From NCBI GenBank assembly GCA_002309655.1, contig DBXM01000010.1, positions 1-34,032 on the forward strand: a stretch of 34,032 nt of DNA, read 5' to 3'. Within the stretch, counting starts at the first letter, position 1. Each line of letters begins with the position of its first letter. The notes under the pieces were generated by a model. The model did not search any database. It worked only from the letters and a program-made list of their open reading frames with translations, and was not told where the DNA came from. Positions 22,165-29,034 of this stretch are shown here, in pieces. The stretch is from Mageeibacillus sp. UBA1212 (GTDB lineage Bacteria > Bacillota > Clostridia > UBA1212). Both the position numbers and the translations under genes were made by a program.

Positions 22165-24444
22165 GTTTCCGATTGCGGCATGCGCTTCCGCCATCTTCTC
22201 GAACGTGTAGTCTTTAATGATCTTAATTGCGTTTTCGCCCATTTTCGCGAGAACTTCGCCGGGAAGGTCGCGGAACAGAACGAGCGATTCGCGAAGCGTG
22301 TTCACGTCCGACGGCTTGATGATGACGCCGGTCATGCTGCCGTTATTATCCTGATTTTCCTCGTTAAAGCTCAATTTTCCGCCGTTTTCCTGCATTTTCC
22401 GGACGGTATCATCAAAACTGTCTTTAATCAAAGTGACACCCGCAACGCACATATCGGTCGTGATGACCGGAAGTCCGGCGGCCATCGCCTCGTTTATGAC
22501 CAGCCCCCAGACGTCGCTCTTGGTCGGATGAACGAAAAAGTCGCAGGCGCGGTACATCTTCTTGAGCGTCTCTTTTGACGAAAAGCCCGCAAAACGCACG
22601 TTGTGAACGTTCTTTTCGGCCATGATTTTGAGATATTCCGCAGTCGGCTCTCCGCCGGCGATAACGACCGTGAGCCCGGGAACGCCGGAAGCGGCGGAAA
22701 TCAGTTCTTCGTACCCTTTGCCCGGGATGAACCTGCCGCACGCAAAAGCGATCCTGCCGTCAATGGGAAGACCAAACTCCTCTCGAAGGACCTTCTTTTC
22801 CTCGGGTGAAGCGGGGCGCTCGCAGATGTCGCCCTCAAAGAGCGACGTGAACGGGTACCTGACGATCTTCTCCGGGTCGGCGCCGTAGTGGATGAAATAC
22901 CTGTCGGCGGGTTCGGAGGGGGAGAGGTACTTTTCCGCGCCTTTTATGAAATGCTTCTTGATCGCGAACCTGACGCCGCGTCCGCTGTCCTTGATGATCC
23001 CGCCGTCCGCGCTCAGAATATAGGGCCTCCGGTGCGACCTCAGAACCGAAATCGCGCGCATTTCCGCGGGGGAACTGTAGCCGCTGACGATAATCTTGTC
23101 AAAATCGGGCCGCAGAACGAGCTTTTTGACGCCGGCCGAGAGCGCCTTGTCCTCCCCGAGCGGGATCCCGCGCAGGTATTTATAGGCAAAAAGCGGCTTC
23201 GAGCGACCGAACCAGCTTCCCGAGCGGCCCCTTGCGGACTTCCTCTCGAAGCTGACGACCGTCAGTTCGGATTTGGCGAGTTCGTTGTAGAAATCGACTC
23301 TGTAGGGGCTCGGAACGTTCGTCAGGTGAAGGCAGCGGATGCCGGTCAGGCGTGAAAGCGCGCTGACAAGGCCTTCGGAAACGCTTTCCGGCGAGTGGTT
23401 TCGGAGAGCGAGAATGCGGTTGTTTTCGCCCATTTCCCTGCATTTTCCGCGGTTTTCCGCCAAAAACAACACTTTTTCCGCGAGTTCGTCGCTGTCGCCC
23501 GGCTTAAATTTGAGCCCGCCGACGCCGTCCGTGACATACTCGGATATTTCCGGGAAATCTGAAATAATAACGGGTTTTCCCGCCGCGCCCGCCTCAAAAA
23601 CCGGCCTTGCCTGGTGGGGCGACACGATCGGAACCGCAACAACATCCGCTGCGTCATAAAGCGGCTTCATATTTTCCGCAAGCCCGAGGTACTCGACGCT
23701 GCACGAAACGCCTTGAAAATACGCAGCGACTTTTTCTTCAGGGTCTCCCGCAACCAGCAGTCTGAACTCAGGCGGGAACTTCCCGGCGGCGCGGCCCATC
23801 ACCTCGACGCCTTTAATTGTATTCGCACCGCCTGTGTAAAGCACCGTGAACGGTTTCCCGGAAATATTTCCGCCATTTTCCGGCTCCGCGAAAAACTCCT
23901 CCGGCACGGAATTCCTTATAATATGGTTCTCGGCGGATGTTATTTTCCAGAAATCTCTGTCAAATCCGGAAATATAAAAAACCGCGCACGCCTCGCCGAG
24001 CAGCCGCCTGTACTTCGCCAGCATCGCCTTCGAGCCGCCGTGCGGGAACGTCTCGCGCACGAAAATGCCGGTCTTCACGCCCAGCTTTACCGCCTTGGGA
24101 ACAAGGAACGAGAGAGTCAGCGAGTTGAAAACGCAGGCATCCGGCTGCTCGCTTTTCAGAATTTTTTTAATATAAGAGGCAAAAGCGGGCCGGTTCAGCG
24201 CCTGTTTGAGGTACGTTCTGCCGAAAAGGCGCGGTCCGCCGCTGTAGTATTCGACGCTGCCTACCGGGACGGTGTAGGGAATGACCTCGAGCCCGTTTTC
24301 CCGGAGCAGGTTCTCAACGGGTGTGCCGGCGGGAACGCAGGCCTTTACATCGAACGCTTCCGCCGCCATTTTCATTGTTCTCAAGAGGCTTATTCCGGCG
24401 CCGCCGAGGTCGCCGCAGTGGTGGATGAAAAGAATTTTCTTCAC
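22150..24444 (-). CDS. Fused double GT4 glycosyltransferase
   Basis: This 764-residue protein is two GT-B glycosyltransferases in one chain. Unit 1 (about 1-366) starts KKILFIHHCGDLGGAGISLL and has TVLYTGGANTIKGVE and RPVFEAGAAGKPVIISDFPE; the first acid of its EX7E motif is missing. Unit 2 (about 368-764) starts IRCLHLTNVPSPYRVDFYNE and has ACGRFIPGKGYEELI and DVWGLVINEAMAAGLPVITT, a D-x7-E version. Such enzymes move sugars from nucleotide donors in surface polysaccharide synthesis; donor and acceptor are unknown. The start is GTG with GAGGTGA upstream, 11 bases after the neighbouring gene. The C-terminus is made from a palindromic repeat. Confidence 0.88.
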   Translation of the reverse strand: MKKILFIHHCGDLGGAGISLLRTMKMAAEAFDVKACVPAGTPVENLLRENGLEVIPYTVPVGSVEYYSGGPRLFGRTYLKQALNRPAFASYIKKILKSEQPDACVFNSLTLSFLVPKAVKLGVKTGIFVRETFPHGGSKAMLAKYRRLLGEACAVFYISGFDRDFWKITSAENHIIRNSVPEEFFAEPENGGNISGKPFTVLYTGGANTIKGVEVMGRAAGKFPPEFRLLVAGDPEEKVAAYFQGVSCSVEYLGLAENMKPLYDAADVVAVPIVSPHQARPVFEAGAAGKPVIISDFPEISEYVTDGVGGLKFKPGDSDELAEKVLFLAENRGKCREMGENNRILALRNHSPESVSEGLVSALSRLTGIRCLHLTNVPSPYRVDFYNELAKSELTVVSFERKSARGRSGSWFGRSKPLFAYKYLRGIPLGEDKALSAGVKKLVLRPDFDKIIVSGYSSPAEMRAISVLRSHRRPYILSADGGIIKDSGRGVRFAIKKHFIKGAEKYLSPSEPADRYFIHYGADPEKIVRYPFTSLFEGDICERPASPEEKKVLREEFGLPIDGRIAFACGRFIPGKGYEELISAASGVPGLTVVIAGGEPTAEYLKIMAEKNVHNVRFAGFSSKETLKKMYRACDFFVHPTKSDVWGLVINEAMAAGLPVITTDMCVAGVTLIKDSFDDTVRKMQENGGKLSFNEENQDNNGSMTGVIIKPSDVNTLRESLVLFRDLPGEVLAKMGENAIKIIKDYTFEKMAEAHAAIGNISRK

Positions 24445-24455
24445 GTCACGTCACC

Positions 24456-25652
24456 TCACATTCCGTCGAAAAGCGCGATCAGCTTCGCCGCCTGCTTTGC
24501 GGGACTTTTTTCCGCCATTACAAATTCCGCCGCCGCTTCGCCTTTTTTCCGGAGAATGTCGCAGGGAAGATTCAGGGCCTCCCTTAGCGCCTCCGCCAGC
24601 GATTTTTCATCCTCCGCGGCGGGAATTATCATGAATTCTCTGTATTCTTCGGGAATTCCGGGCAGCATATAGGCAAGAACGGGCGTTCCCGACGACATAT
24701 ACTCAATGTTTTTTGAGGGGAAGGAGTAGGCGGTGAACTCCCCGGCCGGCCTGGGATTGACGAGAAGCGTCACTTTTTTCTCTGCCGCCCGCACCTTTGA
24801 ATTGGGAACGACGCCCGCGTAAACCACCGAACCGTCTTCCGCCGCAATCCTTTCGATCTCGTCCGCCAGCGTTCCCGCGCCGCAAATAATAAGGCGCGAA
24901 TCGGGAACCGCCGCCTCTTTGAACGCGAAAACGAGCGTCATAATACCGTATTCGTGCTCGAGCCCGCCCGCGTAAAGAACCGTTTTTCCGGAAAAATCGA
25001 TATTTTCCGGCGCTTCTGCGTCCGCGGATATATTTTCCGGACTCGCAATGCCCTCTATAACGGTGAACGGTTTTCCGCCTGCGTCCGTTTCCGGTAGAAG
25101 CTTTGCGGCCGCCTGCTTTGTGACAGCGACTATTCCGCCGCACAGGCTGGCCGCCTTCGCAAACATTTTTCCGTAAAGTCGGGAAGAGGGCGCCCCGGCC
25201 AGAAACGACGGCAGATCCGTCACAACTCCGGCGATTTTCACACCTGCCTTTCGCGCCGCCTTCAGAACGCCCAGAGACGCAGAAAGCGACAGCAGGTCGC
25301 ACGACACGCGGATATTCTCCGCCCCGTATTCTTTTACAAGCTTTTTGATTGCCTTTTTCCCCTGAAAATAGGCAAAAACATTCTTGATTACAGGAACGTT
25401 CAGAACCTCGAAAAAGCGGTACTCGAGACCGTTTTCGGTTGAGCCGGGAAGACTTGTTTTTTTGAAAAAACGGACGCTTCGCGGGATAGGGGGCACCGAC
25501 AGGACGCACGTCTCGTTCCCGAGGTCCGCAAGACCTTTCGCGAGAAGTTTATTGTACCGCTGCGCCTGCTGACCCGGCGAATTTTTACCGAATCCGAAGA
25601 GGTCGCCGTATTCTTTTTCCGGCATCGCAGCCGACACGTGGAAGTATTTCAT
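24456..25652 (-). CDS. GT4-family glycosyltransferase
   Basis: This 398-residue GT-B enzyme is the first gene of the minus-strand operon. The N-terminal half includes FGKNSPGQQAQRYNKLLAKG and VVTDLPSFLAGAPSSRLYGK; the C-terminal half has TVLYAGGLEHEYGIMTLV, ICGAGTLADEIERIA and PSKNIEYMSSGTPVLAYML. A linker rich in PENI/SPEN residues (around 205-220) coincides with palindromic half-sites. I chose the ATG at 25652 because AAAGGGA precedes it; the ATG at 25694 has no such site. The substrate is unknown; partnership with the downstream fused enzyme suggests a glycan or glycolipid pathway. Confidence 0.85.
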   Translation of the reverse strand: MKYFHVSAAMPEKEYGDLFGFGKNSPGQQAQRYNKLLAKGLADLGNETCVLSVPPIPRSVRFFKKTSLPGSTENGLEYRFFEVLNVPVIKNVFAYFQGKKAIKKLVKEYGAENIRVSCDLLSLSASLGVLKAARKAGVKIAGVVTDLPSFLAGAPSSRLYGKMFAKAASLCGGIVAVTKQAAAKLLPETDAGGKPFTVIEGIASPENISADAEAPENIDFSGKTVLYAGGLEHEYGIMTLVFAFKEAAVPDSRLIICGAGTLADEIERIAAEDGSVVYAGVVPNSKVRAAEKKVTLLVNPRPAGEFTAYSFPSKNIEYMSSGTPVLAYMLPGIPEEYREFMIIPAAEDEKSLAEALREALNLPCDILRKKGEAAAEFVMAEKSPAKQAAKLIALFDGM

Positions 25653-25720
25653 CGGAATCCCTTTCGCCGCCGCCGGATCGTGAATGCCGGCCATGCGGAG
25701 CGTTCTCTTTTTCCCTGTAT

Positions 25721-25749
25721 ATTTTACACGAAAAACGCAGCCAATTCAA
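25721..25749 (-). promoter_or_regulatory. Promoter of the glycosyltransferase operon
   Basis: Read on the minus strand, TTGAAT (25744-25749) and TAAAAT (25721-25726) are 17 bp apart. The gene start lies about 70 bases downstream at 25652. The iteron-like array at 25798 begins about 50 bp upstream of this promoter. Confidence 0.65.
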
Positions 25750-25797
25750 TAAACGGAGCGATTTTAAGGAGTTTTATAATCTCAAGAAAAAAGCGCG

Positions 25798-25908
25798 GGA
25801 AATATGCGGTTGATTTTGGAAATATGCGGCCGGTGGGGGAAATATGCGGCAGCTTGGAAAAAATGCGGTGAGTTTTGGAAAAATGCGGTAGCAGCGGGAA
25901 ATATGCGG
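25798..25908. repeat. Six iteron-like direct repeats, about 20-bp period
   Basis: Units matching GGAAATATGCGG start at 25798, 25818, 25838, 25856 (13 bp, GGAAAAAATGCGG), 25877 (GGAAAAATGCGG) and 25897. Start-to-start distances are 20, 20, 18, 21 and 20 bp, about two helical turns. Spacers differ. A related lone copy, GGAAAATGCGG, lies at 26567-26577. The array lies between two divergent promoters. Repeat and spacer are too short for CRISPR. Confidence 0.85.
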
Positions 25909-25914
25909 TGGCTT

Positions 25915-26017
25915 TTTCCGGAAATACCGGCCGGTATTTTCCAACGGCTTCATGTCATTTATTTCCCGGAAATGACCGGAAATAATCTGCGATTTACTCG
26001 AAAAAATCCGGAAAATC
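25915..26017. repeat. Palindrome cluster before the metal operon promoter
   Basis: This stretch includes a perfect ATTTCCCGGAAAT at 25961-25973, an imperfect inverted pair TTTCCGGAAATACCGG/CCGGTATTTTCC, and several CCGGAAA half-sites up to 26017. I see no gene in it. Together with the iterons and two promoters it accounts for the 517-base interval between 25652 and 26170. Confidence 0.75.
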
Positions 26018-26029
26018 CGAAAAAAGGTG

Positions 26030-26058
26030 TTGACAGGATGTTTGAAGCGTAGTAAAAT
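26030..26058 (+). promoter_or_regulatory. Promoter of the metal-resistance operon
   Basis: TTGACA (26030-26035) and TAAAAT (26053-26058) are separated by 17 bp, a near-consensus housekeeping promoter. It drives the regulator, HMA and ATPase genes. The operator begins five bases after the -10 box. Confidence 0.88.
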
Positions 26059-26062
26059 ACCC

Positions 26063-26094
26063 TTGAACACTTGAACAACTGCTCAAATGTTCAA
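26063..26094. promoter_or_regulatory. Operator for the ArsR/SmtB-type repressor
   Basis: An inverted repeat TTGAACA (26063-26069) and TGTTCAA (26088-26094) encloses a second imperfect palindrome, TTGAACAACTGCTCAA (26071-26086). TGAACA-type half-sites are typical of SmtB/CadC operators. Its position at the transcription start means a bound repressor would block RNA polymerase until metal releases it. Confidence 0.8.
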
Positions 26095-26169
26095 TAAACG
26101 AGACACGAAAACATCGCCGGACAGCCAAATTAAAAGAACTGTTTCCGGCGCAAAAGAGGGGAGAACAAT

Positions 26170-26550
26170 ATGGTTTTAATGAACGGACTTGAAATTTGCG
26201 ACAGCGAGATCAAAAACGCCGACCTCGAACAGAAGGTTCGCGACCTCATGCCGTCGGAGGAGAGCCTGTTTTCGCTGGCGGACTTTTTCCGCGTTTTCGG
26301 CGACAGCACCCGAATCAAGATTCTTTACGCGCTTTTCGAGAGCGAGCTCTGCGTGTGCGACATCGCGGGCACTCTCAACATGACGGTTTCGGCGGTCTCC
26401 CACCAGCTCAAGACCCTGAAGCAGGCGAGACTCGTCTCTTCGAAGCGCAACGGAAAATCCGTCATCTATTTTCTGGCGGACGACCACGTGAAAACGGTTA
26501 TAGACCAGGCGGTCGAACATCTCAACGAAGACCATTTCCCGGGAATCTGA
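26170..26550 (+). CDS. ArsR/SmtB-family metal-sensing repressor (CadC-like)
   Basis: This 126-residue winged-helix repressor should release DNA on binding Zn, Cd or Pb. The DNA-reading helix region is MTVSAVSHQLKTLKQARLVS. Two metal sites are visible: a thiolate set with Cys10, Cys61 and Cys63 (ELCVCDIA, as in CadC), and a helix-5 site with Asp104, His106, His117 and Glu120, the exact D-x-H-x10-H-x2-E spacing of SmtB. The operator at 26063 and downstream HMA and ATPase genes fit autoregulation. The last residues, HFPGI, come from a palindrome half-site. Confidence 0.92.
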   Translation: MVLMNGLEICDSEIKNADLEQKVRDLMPSEESLFSLADFFRVFGDSTRIKILYALFESELCVCDIAGTLNMTVSAVSHQLKTLKQARLVSSKRNGKSVIYFLADDHVKTVIDQAVEHLNEDHFPGI

Positions 26551-26626
26551 AAAGCCGGAAAATAAAGGAAAATGCGGTAAAACAACCGGAAAATGAAGCA
26601 ATCAAAGAAAGAAAAGAGGTAAAGCT

Positions 26627-26848
26627 ATGAAAAAGTACATCAAAATCGAAGATCTCTGCTGCGCGCACTGCGCATCCAAAATCGAAAAGGCGGCGTCCGC
26701 AATCGAGGGCGTGAACAGCTGCAAAGTCAGCTTCATGGCTGAAAAAATGATTGTCGAGTACGACGACGGCGCGGATTTCGACGCAATCTACAAGGAAATC
26801 GTCAAGATCTGCAAGAGGGTAGAGCCCGACTGCACGGTCAGCATCTAA
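26627..26848 (+). CDS. Stand-alone HMA-domain metal-binding protein
   Basis: This 73-residue protein is a single heavy-metal-associated domain. The motif LCCAHCASKIE (CxxC, with an extra cysteine before it) replaces the usual GMTCxxC, and the later KVSFMAEKMIVEYDDG is the typical strand. It probably hands metal to, or buffers metal for, the ATPase encoded next, which lacks an N-terminal HMA domain; in many relatives the two are fused. GAGGT lies ahead of the ATG. There are two further cysteines, in KICKRVEPDC. Confidence 0.9.
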   Translation: MKKYIKIEDLCCAHCASKIEKAASAIEGVNSCKVSFMAEKMIVEYDDGADFDAIYKEIVKICKRVEPDCTVSI

Positions 26849-26860
26849 TAATAACAACAG

Positions 26861-26890
26861 GGCGGGAAGCGGAAAGTATTCCCGCCTAAA
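26861..26890 (+). terminator. Hairpin between the HMA and ATPase genes, possible attenuator
   Basis: A perfect 8-bp stem, GGCGGGAA (26861-26868) with TTCCCGCC (26879-26886), is followed by TAAAATATTT, a weak T-rich tail. It could be a leaky terminator that lowers ATPase transcription relative to the small HMA protein. The 90-nt gap also holds a perfect 13-bp palindrome at 26903-26915. Confidence 0.5.
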
Positions 26891-26937
26891 ATATTTCCCG
26901 GCATTTCCGGGAAATATCAAACTGTTGGAGGTGTTTT

Positions 26938-28908
26938 ATGGACACTGAGAACAAACTGAAACTGACAAAGAAACAAAAGAAGGAACTTATAAAACTGATC
27001 GTTTCCGCGGTGCTGCTGATCGCGGCGGCGGTGTTTTTTGCGATGGTTCCTCTGGACTACACCAACCCCGTTATTTTCGCGGCGAGAATTGCGGTTTTTG
27101 CCGGTATTTACCTTATAACCGGGTTCGATATTATAAAGAACGCGTTCCGGGGCATATTTTCCGGTGATTTTCTGGACGAACAGTTCCTGATGACCGTGGC
27201 CTCGGTTGCCGCGTTTTTCATCGGCGAGTACGTCGAGGGCGTCGCGATTATCGTTTTGTACGGAATCGGCGAGCTGTTCCAGAACATCGCGGTCGGCCGC
27301 AGCAGGAAGCGAATTTCAGCCATCGCGGCGCTCAGAACCGACGTGGCGCACGTTCTCGAAAACGGGGAAATAACGGACCTTGATCCCGAAGAAGTCGCCG
27401 TAGGCTCTATTATAGAAGTGCGGCCGGGCGAAAAGATCCCGATCGACGGCGTTGTGACCGAGGGCTTTGCGGGCGTTGACACGTCGAGTCTTACCGGCGA
27501 GTCGAATCCGGTGAGCGTCTCTCCGGGCGATACGGTCTTCGGAGGAACGATTTCCACCGACGGCAGGCTGGTTATAAAGACTACTAAGCCGCTTGCGGAG
27601 TCGAGTCAGGAAAAAGTCATCGCGCTCGTGGAAGAGGCGGCGATGAAAAAGTCGAAAACCGAGCGTTTTATTACAAAATTCGCGAGAATTTACACTCCAT
27701 GCGTGGTTATCGCCGCGGTGCTCATTGCGCTGATTCCTTCGCTGATTACGGGAGATCCTGTGCGGTGGATACGCAGCGCGATCGTTTTTCTTGTTGTTTC
27801 CTGTCCGTGTGCGCTCGTAATTTCGATTCCGATGGCGTTTTTCGCGGGAGTCGGAAAGGCGTCGAAGAGCGGGGTTCTCGTCAAGGGCGCGGAGTATCTG
27901 GAACGGCTGGCAGACGCGAAAAACATTGTCATGGACAAGACGGGAACGATCACTTCGGGAACCTTCGAGGTCAAATCGGTGACCTGCGCGGAGGGCGTTT
28001 CAGAGGAGCGGCTGCTTAAGGCGGCATGCACGGCGGAGAGCGCTTCGAACCATCCGCTTGCGGCGGCAATCGCGGATTTTTGCGGAAAAAGAGGCATTTC
28101 CGCCGCTTCCGGGGATAAAATAGAATTCAGAGAGTACCCGGGAAAGGGTGTTACCGCGGTGTCGGGAGAAGACGTTCTCGCGGCGGGAAATATCGGATTT
28201 GCGCGGGAAATCGCGAAAAACGGCGGAGTTACAGAGCCGGAAGCATTTCCGGGAAATGAAAAAACGGCGGAAAATAACGTTTTTCCGGAAAATGCGTTAT
28301 TTCCGGAAAATGTCGCCGGGACCGCGGTGTACGTTTTCGAGAACGGAAAATATCTCGGTCTGCTCACGCTCGGCGACACCGTGAAGCCGGGCTCGCGCGA
28401 GGCGGTTCTGAATTTCAAGAAGCTCGGCGTCGAGCGCGTCGTGATGCTGTCGGGAGACGCCGAGAGCGAGTGCGCGTCCGTTGCGGAGGAGTGCGGGCTG
28501 GACGATTATAAGTCGAGGCTTCTTCCCGGGGATAAGGTCACCGAGCTGGAAAATATCATCTCCGGCACCGGAAAAACGACGGTTTACGTCGGCGACGGCA
28601 TCAACGACGCTCCGGTTTTGGCGCTGGCGGACGTCGGCGTGGCGATGGGCAGCATGGGGCAGGATGCGGCGGTCGAGGCGGCGGACTGCGTGATCATGAA
28701 CGACGACCTGAGAAAGCTTGCCGAGGCGGTGGGCATTTCCCGGAAAACCGTCAGAATCGCGCGCCAGAACGTTATTCTTGCCATAGGCGTAAAGATGGCC
28801 GTTCTTGTCCTTGCGGCGTTCGGACTGAGCGCAATGTGGCCTGCCGTTTTCGCGGACGTGGGAGTGCTGGTTCTGGCGATACTGAATTCCATGCGCGTGA
28901 TGAAATAG
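26938..28908 (+). CDS. P1B-type Zn/Cd/Pb efflux ATPase (CadA/ZntA-like)
   Basis: This 656-residue membrane pump would export divalent metal using ATP. Visible parts are the actuator loop SSLTGESNPV, the metal-site motif SCPCALVIS (Cys289 and Cys291), the phosphorylation motif DKTGT (Asp333), SNHPLA for nucleotide binding, and GDGINDAPVLA. The lysine in AIGVKMAV and aspartate in FADVGVL fit the zinc/cadmium subgroup. It has no N-terminal HMA domain. An insert at about residues 436-460, with repeated FPEN/FPGN, is built from the palindromic repeat and lies in the nucleotide-binding domain. TGGAGGTG precedes the ATG. Confidence 0.94.
   Translation: MDTENKLKLTKKQKKELIKLIVSAVLLIAAAVFFAMVPLDYTNPVIFAARIAVFAGIYLITGFDIIKNAFRGIFSGDFLDEQFLMTVASVAAFFIGEYVEGVAIIVLYGIGELFQNIAVGRSRKRISAIAALRTDVAHVLENGEITDLDPEEVAVGSIIEVRPGEKIPIDGVVTEGFAGVDTSSLTGESNPVSVSPGDTVFGGTISTDGRLVIKTTKPLAESSQEKVIALVEEAAMKKSKTERFITKFARIYTPCVVIAAVLIALIPSLITGDPVRWIRSAIVFLVVSCPCALVISIPMAFFAGVGKASKSGVLVKGAEYLERLADAKNIVMDKTGTITSGTFEVKSVTCAEGVSEERLLKAACTAESASNHPLAAAIADFCGKRGISAASGDKIEFREYPGKGVTAVSGEDVLAAGNIGFAREIAKNGGVTEPEAFPGNEKTAENNVFPENALFPENVAGTAVYVFENGKYLGLLTLGDTVKPGSREAVLNFKKLGVERVVMLSGDAESECASVAEECGLDDYKSRLLPGDKVTELENIISGTGKTTVYVGDGINDAPVLALADVGVAMGSMGQDAAVEAADCVIMNDDLRKLAEAVGISRKTVRIARQNVILAIGVKMAVLVLAAFGLSAMWPAVFADVGVLVLAILNSMRVMK
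28245..28311. repeat. Palindrome-derived insert inside the ATPase gene
   Basis: A perfect ATTTCCGGGAAAT (28245-28257) is followed by two TTTCCGGAAAAT copies (near 28284 and 28302). The frame stays open and gives AFPGN, VFPEN and LFPEN. Related P1B ATPases go directly into the next strand (GTAVYVFENGKYLG) without such a segment. Confidence 0.82.
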
Positions 28909-28937
28909 GCCGCGCTTTAAAAAGCGTGGTGCGGGAA

Positions 28938-28966
28938 TTGATTCGCAGGCGCGTATATGATAATAT
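28938..28966 (+). promoter_or_regulatory. Promoter of the glycoside hydrolase gene
   Basis: TTGATT (28938-28943) and TAATAT (28961-28966) are 17 bp apart. The ATG at 29035 is about 65 bases downstream with AAGGAG before it. No terminator is visible between the ATPase stop and this promoter. Confidence 0.75.
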
Positions 28967-29034
28967 ACCGTTACAACGGATTGCCGCGAAAACAGAGCTG
29001 CAAATCAGAACAAACGCGCAAGGAGATTTTTAAT

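Noticed and set aside
22036..22578. Plus-strand frame with repeated LFPGN peptides
   Set aside because: It is a translation of the tandem palindromic repeat and then runs antisense through the glycosyltransferase gene.
25798..25908. CRISPR array
   Set aside because: Repeats are only 12-13 bp with about 8-bp spacers, far below CRISPR sizes, and no cas gene is present.
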